Source: an uncultured Eubacteriales bacterium
GTDB lineage: Bacteria; Bacillota; Clostridia; Christensenellales; Aristaeellaceae
Reading direction: 5' to 3'
DNA: 64,000 bases
Assembly (NCBI GenBank): GCA_902761755.1
Contig: CACWLP010000009.1
Location: 1-64,000, forward strand
Position numbers and translations under genes: made by a program. Below are positions 42,353 to 51,177 of the stretch, one piece after another. The notes beneath the pieces are model-generated. The model worked only from the letters and a program-made list of their open reading frames with translations, had not been told where the DNA came from and made no database searches. Every line of letters begins with the position of its first letter. Positions within the stretch are counted from its first letter, which is position 1.

Positions 42353-43225
42353 ATGTCCGCTCCGCTGTTCCGGGGCTGCGGCACAGCCCTGCTGACCCCT
42401 TTCAGAAACGGAAAGATCGATTTTCCCGCCTTCGGCCGGCTGATCGATTCCCAGCTGGATAACGGCATCTCCGCCCTGGTCGCCTGCGGCACCACGGGCG
42501 AGCCCGCCACCATGACGGAAGAGGAATGGGAAAGCGTGGTCGCCTTCGCCGTCAAACGGGCGAACGGCCGCGTTCCCGTCATTGCCGGCACCGGCGGCAA
42601 CAATACCCGGGCCGTGATCGCCCGGGCGCACCGCGCAAAAGCCCTGGGAGCCGACGCCCAGCTGTGCGTCACGCCTTTTTACAACAAGACCACCCAGGCC
42701 GGATTGATCGCCCATTACCGGGCCATCGCCCGGGACGGCGCGCTGCCGGTGATCGTCTATAACGTGCCCTCCCGAACGGGGCTGAACATGCTGCCCGCCA
42801 CCCTGGCTGCCCTTGCGGACGAAGAAAACATCATCGGCATGAAGGAAGCCTCCGGAAACGTGGCGCAGATCATGGAAATGATGCGCCTGTGCGGGGATCG
42901 GATCGTCTTCTATTCCGGCTCCGACGAATTGACGGCCCCCATCCTGGCCCTGGGCGGCCTGGGCGTGATCTCGGTGCTTTCCAACATCGCGCCCCGGCAG
43001 ATGGCGGATCTGGCCGCCGCCCCCGTACAGGAAGCGGCGAAAATGAACATCGCCCTGCTGCCGCTGATGAGCGCCATGATGAGCGAGGTGAACCCCATCC
43101 CCGTGAAGGCCGCCGCCGCCCTGATGGGCCTGTGCAAAAACGAGGTGCGCCTGCCGCTGGTGCCCATGAGCCGAGAAAAGAAAGCCAAAATGAAGGAAGA
43201 AATGCAAAAGGCAGGTTTACTGTAA
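42353..43225 (+). CDS. dapA: 4-hydroxy-tetrahydrodipicolinate synthase
   Basis: A 290-residue TIM-barrel enzyme that condenses pyruvate and aspartate semialdehyde. CGTTGEPATM contains the Thr pair of the catalytic triad, GTGGNNTRAVIARAHRAKAL follows, VYNVPSRTGLNM supplies the Tyr, and IIGMKEASGNVAQI the Schiff-base Lys. It lies 3 bases after asd. Supplies diaminopimelate for peptidoglycan and dipicolinate for spores. Confidence 0.96.
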   Translation: MSAPLFRGCGTALLTPFRNGKIDFPAFGRLIDSQLDNGISALVACGTTGEPATMTEEEWESVVAFAVKRANGRVPVIAGTGGNNTRAVIARAHRAKALGADAQLCVTPFYNKTTQAGLIAHYRAIARDGALPVIVYNVPSRTGLNMLPATLAALADEENIIGMKEASGNVAQIMEMMRLCGDRIVFYSGSDELTAPILALGGLGVISVLSNIAPRQMADLAAAPVQEAAKMNIALLPLMSAMMSEVNPIPVKAAAALMGLCKNEVRLPLVPMSREKKAKMKEEMQKAGLL

Positions 43226-43226
43226 G

Positions 43227-43982
43227 ATGCTCAGGATCCTTTTATCCGGCGCCTGCGGCCGCATGGGCCGCCAGGTAGCCGCCCTGGCCGGGGACGAACA
43301 GGCGCAGATCGTCGCCGGGGTGGACGTACACCCGGAAAACGGCGCCGCCTTCCCCGTGTATCCCTCCTTCTCCCTGGTGGAGGAAGAGGCCGACGTGATC
43401 GTGGATTTTTCCCGTCCCGAGGGGCTGGGCGCGCTTTTGCAGTACGCCCTGGCCCATCGCCTGCCCACGGTGCTGGCCGCCACCGGCTATAACGAAAGCG
43501 ACCTGCGGGCCATCGCGGACGCGGCGAAAGAAATCCCCGTTTTCCGCAGCGCCAATATGAGCCTGGGGGTCCACGTGCTGCGCACGCTGGCCCGTCAGGC
43601 GGCCCGGCTGCTGCCGGATTTCGATATCGAGATCGTGGAAAAGCACCACAATCAGAAGCTGGACGCCCCCAGCGGCACGGCGCTGATGCTGCTGGACGCG
43701 GTGAGCGGCCCCGATACGCTGCCGGTGTTCGGCCGCAACGGCCGCACCCAGAAGCGGGAAAAGCGGGAGATCGGCGTCCACGCCGTCCGGGGCGGCACGG
43801 TGCCGGGCGAGCACGAGGTAGGCTTCTACGGCCCTGCCGAGGTGGTAACGCTGAGCCATTCCGCCCAGGATCGGTCCATCTTCGCCCGGGGCGCCCTGCG
43901 CGCCGCCCGCTTCCTGGAGGGACAGGCCCCCGGGGAGTATTCCATGGACGATCTGGCCGCGGCCATGATCGCCAAAAAATAA
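43227..43982 (+). CDS. dapB: 4-hydroxy-tetrahydrodipicolinate reductase
   Basis: A 251-residue NAD(P)H enzyme. The Rossmann start ILLSGACGRMGRQVAALAGD, VDFSRPEGLGALL, the VLAATGYNESDLRAI element, EIVEKHHNQKLDAPSGTALM with the active His/Lys, and RGGTVPGEHEVGFYGPAEVV are family motifs. It begins one base after dapA's stop and ends at a clear terminator. With asd and dapA it forms the start of the DAP pathway; dapD/F/L genes are not in this window. Confidence 0.96.
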   Translation: MLRILLSGACGRMGRQVAALAGDEQAQIVAGVDVHPENGAAFPVYPSFSLVEEEADVIVDFSRPEGLGALLQYALAHRLPTVLAATGYNESDLRAIADAAKEIPVFRSANMSLGVHVLRTLARQAARLLPDFDIEIVEKHHNQKLDAPSGTALMLLDAVSGPDTLPVFGRNGRTQKREKREIGVHAVRGGTVPGEHEVGFYGPAEVVTLSHSAQDRSIFARGALRAARFLEGQAPGEYSMDDLAAAMIAKK

Positions 43983-43995
43983 ATACGCAGCATAA

Positions 43996-44037
43996 AAACG
44001 CCCTTCCGCATTTCAAAAGTGCGAAAGGGCGTTATTT
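43996..44037. terminator. Bidirectional terminator
   Basis: AACGCCCTTCCGCA and TGCGAAAGGGCGTT pair with one mismatch around TTTCAAAAG. A-runs and T-runs lie on the two sides, between convergent dapB and the PHP gene. Confidence 0.85.
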
Positions 44038-44044
44038 GTGTGCG

Positions 44045-44746
44045 TCAGGCGTTCTTTTGCTTGTGGATCAGGAAGGCCTTGCCCTCCCGGATCATGCGGC
44101 ACAGGTCCGCGTAATCCCGGGGTTTTTCCTCAAAGGCCACGTAAGCCGTGGCCGTGGTTTCCACCTGATGGGTGTCGGACCCGGCCACCATGGGCTTGCC
44201 TTCCCGCAGGGCCAGGTCGAAGGCCTGGAGGTTGTAGGTTTCGCTGGCATTCCCGAAATTGAACACCTCGATCGCGTCGATGTCCAGCCCCGGGCGCTCG
44301 ATGCCGGCCGTCCGGATATACCCCGCCTGGCGGTAGGGATGCGCCCGGATCACGATGCCGCCCAGGCCGTGCACCGCGCTGCACAGGTATTCGATGCTCC
44401 ATTTGTCGCAGTCCCGCAGCCCGCCGTAGAGGTCCTCCGGCCTGAGCCCCAGGATCAGATAGTCCTCGCCGTTGCCGCCCAGATGGGTGTATTCCAGGCC
44501 GAAATACACCGGCAGCCCCAATTTCTCCCCGGCTTCCCGGGCAGCCTCGTACCCCCGGAGAAACACCGCCATTTTTTCATCCCAGGTGTCCGGGTCGTTG
44601 GCGTAGGAATTGCCGTTGAGAAAATGATCGGTGATCACCAGGCCGGAAAAGCCCTTGTCCCGATACGCCCGCACCATGTCCCGGGCCGGGGAGCGGCCGC
44701 ATTTGCTGGTTTCGGCGGTGTGGCAGTGGATCTCGTAAAAGTACAT
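44045..44746 (-). CDS. PHP-domain metal-dependent phosphoesterase
   Basis: A 233-residue PHP-family protein. The motifs are EIHCHTAETSKCGR (I, HxH), GLVITDHFLNG (II), VYFGLEYTHLG (III, with the Glu metal ligand), IRAHPYRQAG (III/IV, His), EVFNFGNASETYNLQAFDLA, and VAGSDTHQVETTATAYVAF (IV, SDTH). All usual metal ligands are visible. It is the last gene of the tldD-tldE operon. The substrate is unknown; the family includes histidinol phosphatase and nucleotide phosphoesterases. Confidence 0.9.
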   Translation of the reverse strand: MYFYEIHCHTAETSKCGRSPARDMVRAYRDKGFSGLVITDHFLNGNSYANDPDTWDEKMAVFLRGYEAAREAGEKLGLPVYFGLEYTHLGGNGEDYLILGLRPEDLYGGLRDCDKWSIEYLCSAVHGLGGIVIRAHPYRQAGYIRTAGIERPGLDIDAIEVFNFGNASETYNLQAFDLALREGKPMVAGSDTHQVETTATAYVAFEEKPRDYADLCRMIREGKAFLIHKQKNA

Positions 44747-44789
44747 GCGTGTTTTCTCCGTTTCTGCGTGGATATGCTTGGGCGCGCCG

Positions 44790-46154
44790 TTATTTTCCGG
44801 CCACCTGGATCTCCCCCACGTCCACCGAGGGGCTGCCCACGGCGCTGCCGGGGAAGATCAGATCGCTGCCTACGGCGCGGATGTTCCTGAGCAGCTGGAA
44901 GAAGTTCCCCGCCACGGTGATCCGGTCCACCGGCCGGTCCTTCTTCCCGTCCTTCACGGTATAGCCCTGGGCGATGAGGGAAAAATCGCCGCTGACGGCG
45001 TTGGCGCCGGCGTGGAGGCCGCTCACTTCCGTGATCACCAGGCCGTCCCCCATGTCCGCCATCAGCTCCGCCAGGGTCTTTTCGCCGGGCTTGAAGTAAA
45101 AATTGCTGGGGCTCACGTTCACCATGCCCGCATAGCCGGCCCGGGATGCGTTGCCGGTGGTTTTCACGTTGGCCTTCCGGGCGGTCTTGAGGTTGTGCAG
45201 CAGTGTCATAAGCCTCCCGTTTTCCACCACCGCCTTGGTGCGGGTGGCCACGCCCTCGGCGTCGAAGGGCTGGCTGGCCAGGCCGCCGGGCAGAAGAGGA
45301 TCGTCCATCAGCGTCACCGCTTCGGAAGCGATGATCTCCCCTTCCTTGCCGCCGAGCAGGCTCAGCCCCTTCTGGGCGCTTTCCGCGGAAAAGACGCCGG
45401 CGAAGGTGGCCAGCAGATCGGGCATGCACTTGTTTTCGATGATGGCGCGGTAGGCGCCGCTGGGCACCGGCTCGGCCTCCAGCATAAACAGCGCTTCCTC
45501 CACCGCGTCCTTCGCGATCTTTTCCGGGTCGATCTGATCAAAATTCCGGGTCACTTCAAAACCGCTGCCGGTGGATACCCGCTCCCCCTCCTTGGCCACG
45601 GCGGAGACGTAGCACACCGCGGTATTGTCCCGGTAGCGCAGGTCCAGGCCGTGGGCCTTGCCGTCGGTCACCACCCGGTTCACGATGCGGGTTTCCCCGC
45701 TGCCGGTGGAGATCATGTTGTAATTGAGGGCCGTGATCCTTTCATCCATGGCCAGAGCCTTTTTTTCGATGTCCAGGATCAAGCGCAGCTTGCGGCCTTC
45801 CTCCACCTGATCCAGCGCGGGATTGTAATTGTCCACCCGGGGATACGTGTCGTCCCCCTGGTAGATCTCCTGCACGTCGTCGTCCTCGGTGAGCTCCGCG
45901 CTTTCCTTCACCGCCCGCACCAGCTGGCCCACGGCCTCCTCATCGAAGGCTTCCGTGGCCGCGTAGCCCATTTTTCCCTTGTACAGCCCCCGCAGGGACA
46001 GCCCCCGGGTGTCATGGACGGTATAATTGCTGATCTGCCCCTTGACGCACATGGCCCGGAAGCTGTCGTTGGAGGAAAGATAGATTTCCGCCGCCAGGAT
46101 GCCCTGATCCTGCGCTTCCTTCAGCACGGCATTGATGAACGCATCGATGGTCAT
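44790..46154 (-). CDS. tldE: TldE/PmbA-family protein
   Basis: A 454-residue partner of TldD; the pair forms a metalloprotease that processes small peptides such as microcin precursors in other bacteria. This subunit lacks the HExxxH motif of TldD, as expected. MTIDAFINAVLKEAQDQGIL, LRDIL-type linker helices and VSPSNFYFKPGEKTLAELMA, then GLHAGANAVSGDFSLIAQGY are family features. The start at 46154 is preferred to 46163 because the GGGAGG site would otherwise abut the start codon. It lies 16 bases after tldD. Confidence 0.92.
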   Translation of the reverse strand: MTIDAFINAVLKEAQDQGILAAEIYLSSNDSFRAMCVKGQISNYTVHDTRGLSLRGLYKGKMGYAATEAFDEEAVGQLVRAVKESAELTEDDDVQEIYQGDDTYPRVDNYNPALDQVEEGRKLRLILDIEKKALAMDERITALNYNMISTGSGETRIVNRVVTDGKAHGLDLRYRDNTAVCYVSAVAKEGERVSTGSGFEVTRNFDQIDPEKIAKDAVEEALFMLEAEPVPSGAYRAIIENKCMPDLLATFAGVFSAESAQKGLSLLGGKEGEIIASEAVTLMDDPLLPGGLASQPFDAEGVATRTKAVVENGRLMTLLHNLKTARKANVKTTGNASRAGYAGMVNVSPSNFYFKPGEKTLAELMADMGDGLVITEVSGLHAGANAVSGDFSLIAQGYTVKDGKKDRPVDRITVAGNFFQLLRNIRAVGSDLIFPGSAVGSPSVDVGEIQVAGK

Positions 46155-46170
46155 GTTCCGCATCCTCCCT

Positions 46171-47556
46171 TCATCGTCCGCCCACGGTCAGTTCGCTGAC
46201 CCGGATCATCGGCTGGCCCACGTTGGTGGGGATGGAGCCGCTGATGGAGCCGCACATGCCCTGGGCCATCTGCATATCCCCTCCCACCCGGTCGATTTTG
46301 AGCAGGATCTCGCTGCCCCGGCCGATGAGGCTGGCGCCCCGCACGGGATGGGCGATCTTGCCGTCCCGGACCAGGTATCCCTCGCTGACGGCGAAGTTGA
46401 ATTTGCCGGTGGTGGGGTCCACGCTGCCGCCGCCCATGCTTTTGGCGTACAGGCCGTCGCCCATGGTGGCGATCATTTCGTCGTTGTCGTCGCTTCCCGC
46501 CGCAATGAAGGTGTTGCGCATCCGGGAGGTGGGGGCGAACATGTATCCCTGGCGCCGGCCGCTGCCGGTAATGGGCATCTGCATGCGCCGGGCGTTGAGC
46601 TTGTCGATCATATAGTTTTTCAGGATGCCGTTTTCGATCAGCACCAGGCGGGTGGTGGGCGTGCCCTCGTCGTCGATGTTCAGGCTGCCCCATTCGTTGG
46701 GCATGGTGCCGTCGTCGATGGCGGTGACCCGTTCGTTGGCGATCTTCTGCCCCAGCTTCCCGCAGAATTCGCTGTTCCCCACCGCCACGGAGGTGGCTTC
46801 CAGGGAATGGCCGCAGGCCTCGTGGAAAATCACGCCGCCGAACCCGTTGTCGATCACCACGGGCATCTGCCCGGCGGGGCACTGGGGCGCATGGAGCATG
46901 GTGACAGCCTGCCGGGCCGCTTCCCGGGCGACGGCTTCGGGGTCCACGCGCCCGTCAAAGAGCTCAAACCCCTCCATAGCCCCCGGGCTGCAGGAGCCCG
47001 TCTGGTTTTCCGTGCCGTTGGAGGCGATGGCGCCTACGGAGAAGCGGGTATACACCCGGGTGTCCTGGGTGAACAGCCCTTCGCTGTTGGCGATCCACAC
47101 CCGCTGCACGCTGTCGTTGTAGCCGATGCGGGCCTGGGTCACTTCCGGGAATTCCTTGAGAACAGCCTGGGCCGCCTTCATTTTTTCCGCCTTGCGCCGG
47201 GCCTGCACCCGATCCGGCATTTCCCGGATCGTGTGGATATTTTTCGCTTCCGCCGGGCTGAACGCCGCCGCCCGGATCTGCGCGCCCCCCGCCACCGCGG
47301 AGGCCGCCCGCTTCGCGCAGGCCATCAGGCCCGCCGGAGTGGTGTCGTTGGTATAAACGTAATAGCCTTGCACCCCGCTGAATACGCGGATGCCCGCCCC
47401 GTGGAGACGGCGGCTGTTGACGCCCTCCACCCGGCCGGACAGCATGGACAGGGTGTTGTTGATCCGGTCCTCCAGAAATACCTCCGCAAAATCGCCGCCG
47501 GTTTTCAGCGCTTCCGCGATTGCCTGCAGCGCCACGTCCTGATTGAGCATGCTCAT
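46171..47556 (-). CDS. tldD: TldD metalloprotease subunit
   Basis: A 461-residue zinc protease subunit. FEEACGHSLEA-type motif, here VIFHEACGHSLEATSV, supplies the metal-binding HExxxH, and the downstream Cys ligand region is QMAQGMCGSISGSIPTNVG. The N-terminal domain LEDRINNTLSMLSGRVEGVN and GRVDPEAVAREAARQAVTML are also typical. The site is present and no frameshift is visible. It is transcribed with tldE and the PHP protein, but no precursor-peptide gene is recognisable nearby, so a natural substrate is unknown. Confidence 0.94.
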   Translation of the reverse strand: MSMLNQDVALQAIAEALKTGGDFAEVFLEDRINNTLSMLSGRVEGVNSRRLHGAGIRVFSGVQGYYVYTNDTTPAGLMACAKRAASAVAGGAQIRAAAFSPAEAKNIHTIREMPDRVQARRKAEKMKAAQAVLKEFPEVTQARIGYNDSVQRVWIANSEGLFTQDTRVYTRFSVGAIASNGTENQTGSCSPGAMEGFELFDGRVDPEAVAREAARQAVTMLHAPQCPAGQMPVVIDNGFGGVIFHEACGHSLEATSVAVGNSEFCGKLGQKIANERVTAIDDGTMPNEWGSLNIDDEGTPTTRLVLIENGILKNYMIDKLNARRMQMPITGSGRRQGYMFAPTSRMRNTFIAAGSDDNDEMIATMGDGLYAKSMGGGSVDPTTGKFNFAVSEGYLVRDGKIAHPVRGASLIGRGSEILLKIDRVGGDMQMAQGMCGSISGSIPTNVGQPMIRVSELTVGGR

Positions 47557-47580
47557 CCTCCTTGTCCCATCGTGTTTGGA

Positions 47581-48237
47581 TTATTCTTTTCCGTTCATTT
47601 CTCCGTTATCCCGCCGGATCCGCTCCGGCAGCGCCAGCGCTTCCAGGCTTTCCGCCGCCGCGCCTGTCTCGTTCCCGATCAGCAGGCAGCGCATCCCCGC
47701 CGCCCGGGCGGCCTCCGCCCCCGCCAGGCTGTTGTCGATCACCAGGCAGTCCCCGGTGGGCGTTTTCAGCCTTCTGGCCGCCAGCAGCAGCAGCTCCGGG
47801 TCCGGCTTGCCTTCCGCCGCGTCCTCGCCGTCCACCACCGCGTCCAGCAGCGCGTCCATTTTCATCTGCCGCAGGATCCCCGCGGCGTTCTCGCTGGAGG
47901 AGGCCACCGCCGTCCGGATCCCCATGCCGCGGAGGGTCCGCAATGTTTCCTCCGCGCCGGGCAGGATGCCTTCCCTTCCCAGATGCAGCACCAGATCGTT
48001 GAACAGATCGTTCTTCCGGGCGGCCAGCGCCCAGGTTTCTCCGGGAGAATAGGCGCGCTCCGCATGAGACAAAAGCACATTCAGGCTGTCCATCCGCCTG
48101 CGTCCCCGCATTTTTCTGTAAATCTCCGGCGTGAAGGGCAGCCCCTGCTCCCGGGCCATCTGCCGCCACGCCTGCTCATGGCATGCGTCTGTATCCGTCA
48201 GCACGCCGTCTAAATTGAATATGACTGCCTGTATCAA
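47581..48237 (-). CDS. HAD protein of the beta-phosphoglucomutase type, catalytic residues altered
   Basis: A 218-residue protein that aligns over its whole length with beta-phosphoglucomutase: FNLDGVLTDTDACHEQAW at the N-terminus, VASSSENAAGIL (motif II), EGKPDPELLLLAA (motif III Lys), and CLVIDNSLAGAEAARAAGMR (motif IV). The nucleophile Asp of motif I (FDLDGV) is Asn at residue 8, and motif IV 'ED' is D168-N169. The TTG start at 48237 is chosen because AGGAGG lies 9 bases upstream. It is upstream of and probably co-transcribed with tldD. Confidence 0.85.
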   Translation of the reverse strand: MIQAVIFNLDGVLTDTDACHEQAWRQMAREQGLPFTPEIYRKMRGRRRMDSLNVLLSHAERAYSPGETWALAARKNDLFNDLVLHLGREGILPGAEETLRTLRGMGIRTAVASSSENAAGILRQMKMDALLDAVVDGEDAAEGKPDPELLLLAARRLKTPTGDCLVIDNSLAGAEAARAAGMRCLLIGNETGAAAESLEALALPERIRRDNGEMNGKE

Positions 48238-48272
48238 AGGCCGTGCCCTCCTCGTTGACTTTTCACCGGAAG

Positions 48273-48301
48273 ATTATACCACATTTCCCGGTGGATGTAC
48301 A
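48273..48301 (-). promoter_or_regulatory. Promoter of the HAD-tldD-tldE-PHP operon
   Basis: On the minus strand TGTACA (48296-48301), 17 bases, TATAAT (48273-48278). The -35 is weak. Confidence 0.5.
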
Positions 48302-48342
48302 GGAAAAAGAATGCCCAAAAATCGCCGCGCCTCGGGGCGATC

Positions 48343-48370
48343 GCATAAAACCGCTTTTCCGGGGCATCCT
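48343..48370 (+). promoter_or_regulatory. Weak forespore-type promoter candidate before DUF1614-spoIIP
   Basis: GCATAA (48343-48348), 16 bases, CATCCT (48365-48370). It resembles the sigG promoter (GCATAA/CATACT) with a weaker -10. A chance match is possible. Confidence 0.3.
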
Positions 48371-48422
48371 GTTATACGCGTCCGTGCGGCTTCAGGCCGC
48401 AGGCGGAGAGGAGGATGCGCGT

Positions 48423-49058
48423 TTGTCTGTTGGTTTGATATTGCTTTCCGGCGTTTCGGCGCTGGTGCTGCTGGGAGCGGCCCAGCGGGTGCTGGACCGG
48501 ATGCAGCTCAGCGACCGGGCGGCGCTGCTCATTGCGGCGGCCATCTTTGTGGGCGGGCTGATCCCCTCCCTGCGCCTGGGCCCGGTGCGGCTGAACCTGG
48601 GCGGCGCGGCGGTGCCGCTGGGGGTGTGCGTCTATCTCCTGATCCGCACCGATACGAAGCAGGAGCTTTTCCGCGCGCTGCTGGGCACCGTGCTCACCGG
48701 GGCGGCGGTGTTCGCCCTGGGGCGGCTGCTGCCGGCCGAGCCGGAGAAAATGTGGATCGAGCCCCAATACCTCTACGGCCTGTCCGGCGGCCTGATCGCC
48801 TACCTCCTGGGCCGGTCCCGCCGGGCGGCGTTCATCTGCGGCGTGCTGGGCACCCTGCTGGCCGATACGCTCAGCGCTGTGCTCACCTGGCGCGCCGGCA
48901 TCGGGCAGACGCTCTCCCTGGGCGGGGCGGGGGCGTTCGACACCGTGGTGATCGCCGGCATCCTGGCCGTGCTGCTGGCCGAATTTCTGGGCGAAGCCCT
49001 CGAACGGCTGTCCCGGGGGCGAAAAGCCCCCTCCCCCGAAAGGAGGGGCGAACCGTGA
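48423..49058 (+). CDS. DUF1614 membrane protein
   Basis: A 211-residue membrane protein with about six TM helices. SVGLILLSGVSALVLLGAAQ and RVLDRMQLSDRAALLIAAAI, then LRLGPVRLNLGGAAVPLGVC, match DUF1614 family proteins, which often precede spoIIP in Clostridia. The TTG start at 48423 is chosen because AGGAGG (48409-48414) lies 8 bases before it; an ATG at 48415 is out of frame and too close. Its stop overlaps the GTG start of spoIIP (GTGA), so the two are translationally coupled. Its role in sporulation is unknown. Confidence 0.82.
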   Translation: MSVGLILLSGVSALVLLGAAQRVLDRMQLSDRAALLIAAAIFVGGLIPSLRLGPVRLNLGGAAVPLGVCVYLLIRTDTKQELFRALLGTVLTGAAVFALGRLLPAEPEKMWIEPQYLYGLSGGLIAYLLGRSRRAAFICGVLGTLLADTLSAVLTWRAGIGQTLSLGGAGAFDTVVIAGILAVLLAEFLGEALERLSRGRKAPSPERRGEP

Positions 49059-50125
49059 AAAAATTGTTTGTTCTCCTGTGCGTCCTGTCCGCGCTGCTGC
49101 CCTTCGCCGCCCGGGCAGACGAAGAAGGCGGCGCGGTGTACGAAATTCTGGACGCAAACGGCGCAGCCCTCACCTGGTACGCCGGCGTGCCCCAGGCAGG
49201 CGACGAATACATCTCCCAGGACAACCGGCATTTCCGCATCGTCCGGGTGGACGCCGACGCCCGCCGGGCCTATGCCGACAGCCTGGGCGATTTCCAGCTG
49301 CCGGACGTTTCCTGGGATCAGGACGGCGCCCGGCCCGTTTCACAGAAAAAGCGCGCCGTCGCCCTGTACTGCACCCACAGCGACGAAAGCTACGAATCCG
49401 CCGACGGCAAAAGCAGCATCGACAAGGGCGGCGGCATATTCGACGTGGCGGAGGCGCTGAAAAAGCACCTGGAGGAAAAGGGCGTCACCGTGCATTACAG
49501 CAGCGAGAACCATTTCCCCCACGACGCCGGGGCTTACCGCCGCAGCCGCGCCACCGCCGCCTCCCTGAAGGAGGAAGGGGTGGACGCCATTTTCGATATC
49601 CACCGGGACGGCATCCCCGACGCCGGGCAGTACGAAAGCGAGGTGAACGGCCGGGACGTGACGAAGGTGCGGCTGCTGGTGGGCCGCGCCAACCAGAATT
49701 CAGACGCCAACCGCCATTTCGCCGCCCAGATCAAGGCCGTGGCGGACAAACGCTATCCCGGCCTGATCAAGGACATTTACATCGGCAAGGGCACCTATAA
49801 CCAGGATCTGATGCCCCAAGCCGTGCTGCTGGAATTCGGCACCCATAAAAGCGACAAAAGCCAGGTGCTGGCCTCCACCGCCCTGATGGCGGACGTACTG
49901 GACCGCGCCCTCTACGGCGGCGTCACCGGCGCGGCGGGCAAAGACAGCGCCGCCGGGAACCGCGGGGCTTATACGGGCATCGCCTGGCTGCTGGGCCTAA
50001 TGGTGATCGGCATGTTCATTTACGCCCTGCTGGCCACCGGCAGCCGCCGGGCCGCCTTTGAAAAATGGAAGGGCAATTTCCGGGAAATGACCGGCGGCCT
50101 TTTCAGCGGAAGAAAAAAGGACTGA
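49055..50125 (+). CDS. spoIIP: Stage II sporulation protein P
   Basis: A 356-residue peptidoglycan amidase/endopeptidase of the engulfment machinery. CTHSDESYES with catalytic His108, DIHRDGIPDAG with His183, and AVLLEFGTHKSD with Glu260 are the conserved zinc-enzyme residues. Residues 1-22 form a signal peptide, and residues 309-328 a TM helix close to the C-terminus, with a basic tail. The B. subtilis enzyme is instead anchored by an N-terminal helix. The GTG start at 49055 overlaps the DUF1614 stop. Confidence 0.93.
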   Translation: MKKLFVLLCVLSALLPFAARADEEGGAVYEILDANGAALTWYAGVPQAGDEYISQDNRHFRIVRVDADARRAYADSLGDFQLPDVSWDQDGARPVSQKKRAVALYCTHSDESYESADGKSSIDKGGGIFDVAEALKKHLEEKGVTVHYSSENHFPHDAGAYRRSRATAASLKEEGVDAIFDIHRDGIPDAGQYESEVNGRDVTKVRLLVGRANQNSDANRHFAAQIKAVADKRYPGLIKDIYIGKGTYNQDLMPQAVLLEFGTHKSDKSQVLASTALMADVLDRALYGGVTGAAGKDSAAGNRGAYTGIAWLLGLMVIGMFIYALLATGSRRAAFEKWKGNFREMTGGLFSGRKKD

Positions 50126-50130
50126 CGCAA

Positions 50131-50167
50131 AAAATCCGCGCATCCACATGGAAGCGCGGATTTTCAT
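50131..50167. terminator. Bidirectional terminator
   Basis: AAAATCCGCGC and GCGCGGATTTT form a perfect 11-bp stem around ATCCACATGGAA, between convergent spoIIP and the AEC transporter gene. Confidence 0.85.
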
Positions 50168-50186
50168 GTTATTCTGCTCCAGCGCG

Positions 50187-51125
50187 TCAGATCAGCCCCA
50201 GGCGCTTCATGGCGAACACGAACAGGAACGTGGTGATGATGGAAAAGGTGCTGCTGAACGCCACCAGCTCCGCCGCCAGCTCCCCGTCGCCGCCCATGGA
50301 ATGGGCCATGGGATAGCTGCTCACCGAGGTGGGTGAGCCGAAGGTGACGAAGGCGCAGGCCAGGGCCACCTCCCGCAGCCCCAGCAGCGCCGCCGTTCCC
50401 ACGAAGATCAGCGGCGCGGCAACCAGCCGCCAGGGCACGGCGATGAGCAGCTGGCGCAGGTGCGCCTTGGCGCTGGTCAGCTGAATGGCTCCGCCCAGGG
50501 TGAACAGCGCCAGGGGCGTGGCGATCTTCCCCAGGTCCTTCAGCGGATTGTCCAATACCGGAGGGAATTCAAAGCGCAGCAGCCACAGGGCGTAGCCCAG
50601 GAGCGGCGCGATGATCAGCGGGTTTTTGAGGATGTTCATAACGATCCGCCCGGCGTTCAGCCTGCCTTCCCCGTACACCGTCAGCGCGATGACGGACATC
50701 ACGTTGTACACCGGCACCGTCAGCGGCACCAGCAGCGCCGCCAGGGACGTATCCCGCCCCGGGAACAGCATCGCCACCAGGGGGATGCCGAAAAAAGCGT
50801 AATTTGCCCGGCCCATGCCCTGGATCATGACCCCGATCTTTTTCCGGTCCTTCTCGATCCGCGGCACCGCCAGGAACAGAAGCCCGAATTCCGCCAGCAG
50901 CCCGCCCGCGATGATCAGCAGCTCTTTCCCCTGCAGCACCGTATCGTAAGGCGTATGGATCACGCTGTAAAACAGATTGACGGGCAGGAATACCCGGAAT
51001 ACCAGCTGGTTGACGCCCTTCACCAGCGCGTCTGTCAGCAGCCCCGTCTTCCGGCACAGCGCCCCAGCGGACATCAGCAGCAGCAGCGGCAGCACCGTTT
51101 CCACGGCGAAGAGCAGGTCGCTCAC
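50187..51125 (-). CDS. AEC-family (auxin efflux carrier-like) transporter
   Basis: A 312-residue membrane protein with about 10 TM helices, related to bacterial AEC permeases for malate, malonate or amino acids. LLFAVETVLPLLLLMSAGAL and CRKTGLLTDALVKGVNQLVF are the standard N-terminus. VRVFLPVNL-like (VFRVFLPVNLFYS), YAFFGIPLVAMLF, LTVPVYNVMSV, and SPTSVSSYPMAHSMGGD are conserved. The GTG start at 51125 follows AAAGGAGG at 6 bases. It is the last gene of the panT-coaX-hom operon. Substrate unknown. Confidence 0.88.
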   Translation of the reverse strand: MSDLLFAVETVLPLLLLMSAGALCRKTGLLTDALVKGVNQLVFRVFLPVNLFYSVIHTPYDTVLQGKELLIIAGGLLAEFGLLFLAVPRIEKDRKKIGVMIQGMGRANYAFFGIPLVAMLFPGRDTSLAALLVPLTVPVYNVMSVIALTVYGEGRLNAGRIVMNILKNPLIIAPLLGYALWLLRFEFPPVLDNPLKDLGKIATPLALFTLGGAIQLTSAKAHLRQLLIAVPWRLVAAPLIFVGTAALLGLREVALACAFVTFGSPTSVSSYPMAHSMGGDGELAAELVAFSSTFSIITTFLFVFAMKRLGLI

Positions 51126-51177
51126 GGTATTCCTCCTTTCCCGGATCACAAAAACCGTCCGCGGATCCCCGAAACGG

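Noticed and set aside
40082..43207. 1041-codon open frame antisense to the acyltransferase, DUF6320, asd and dapA
   Set aside because: Same GC-bias artefact. The sense genes are unambiguous and the antisense protein is low complexity.
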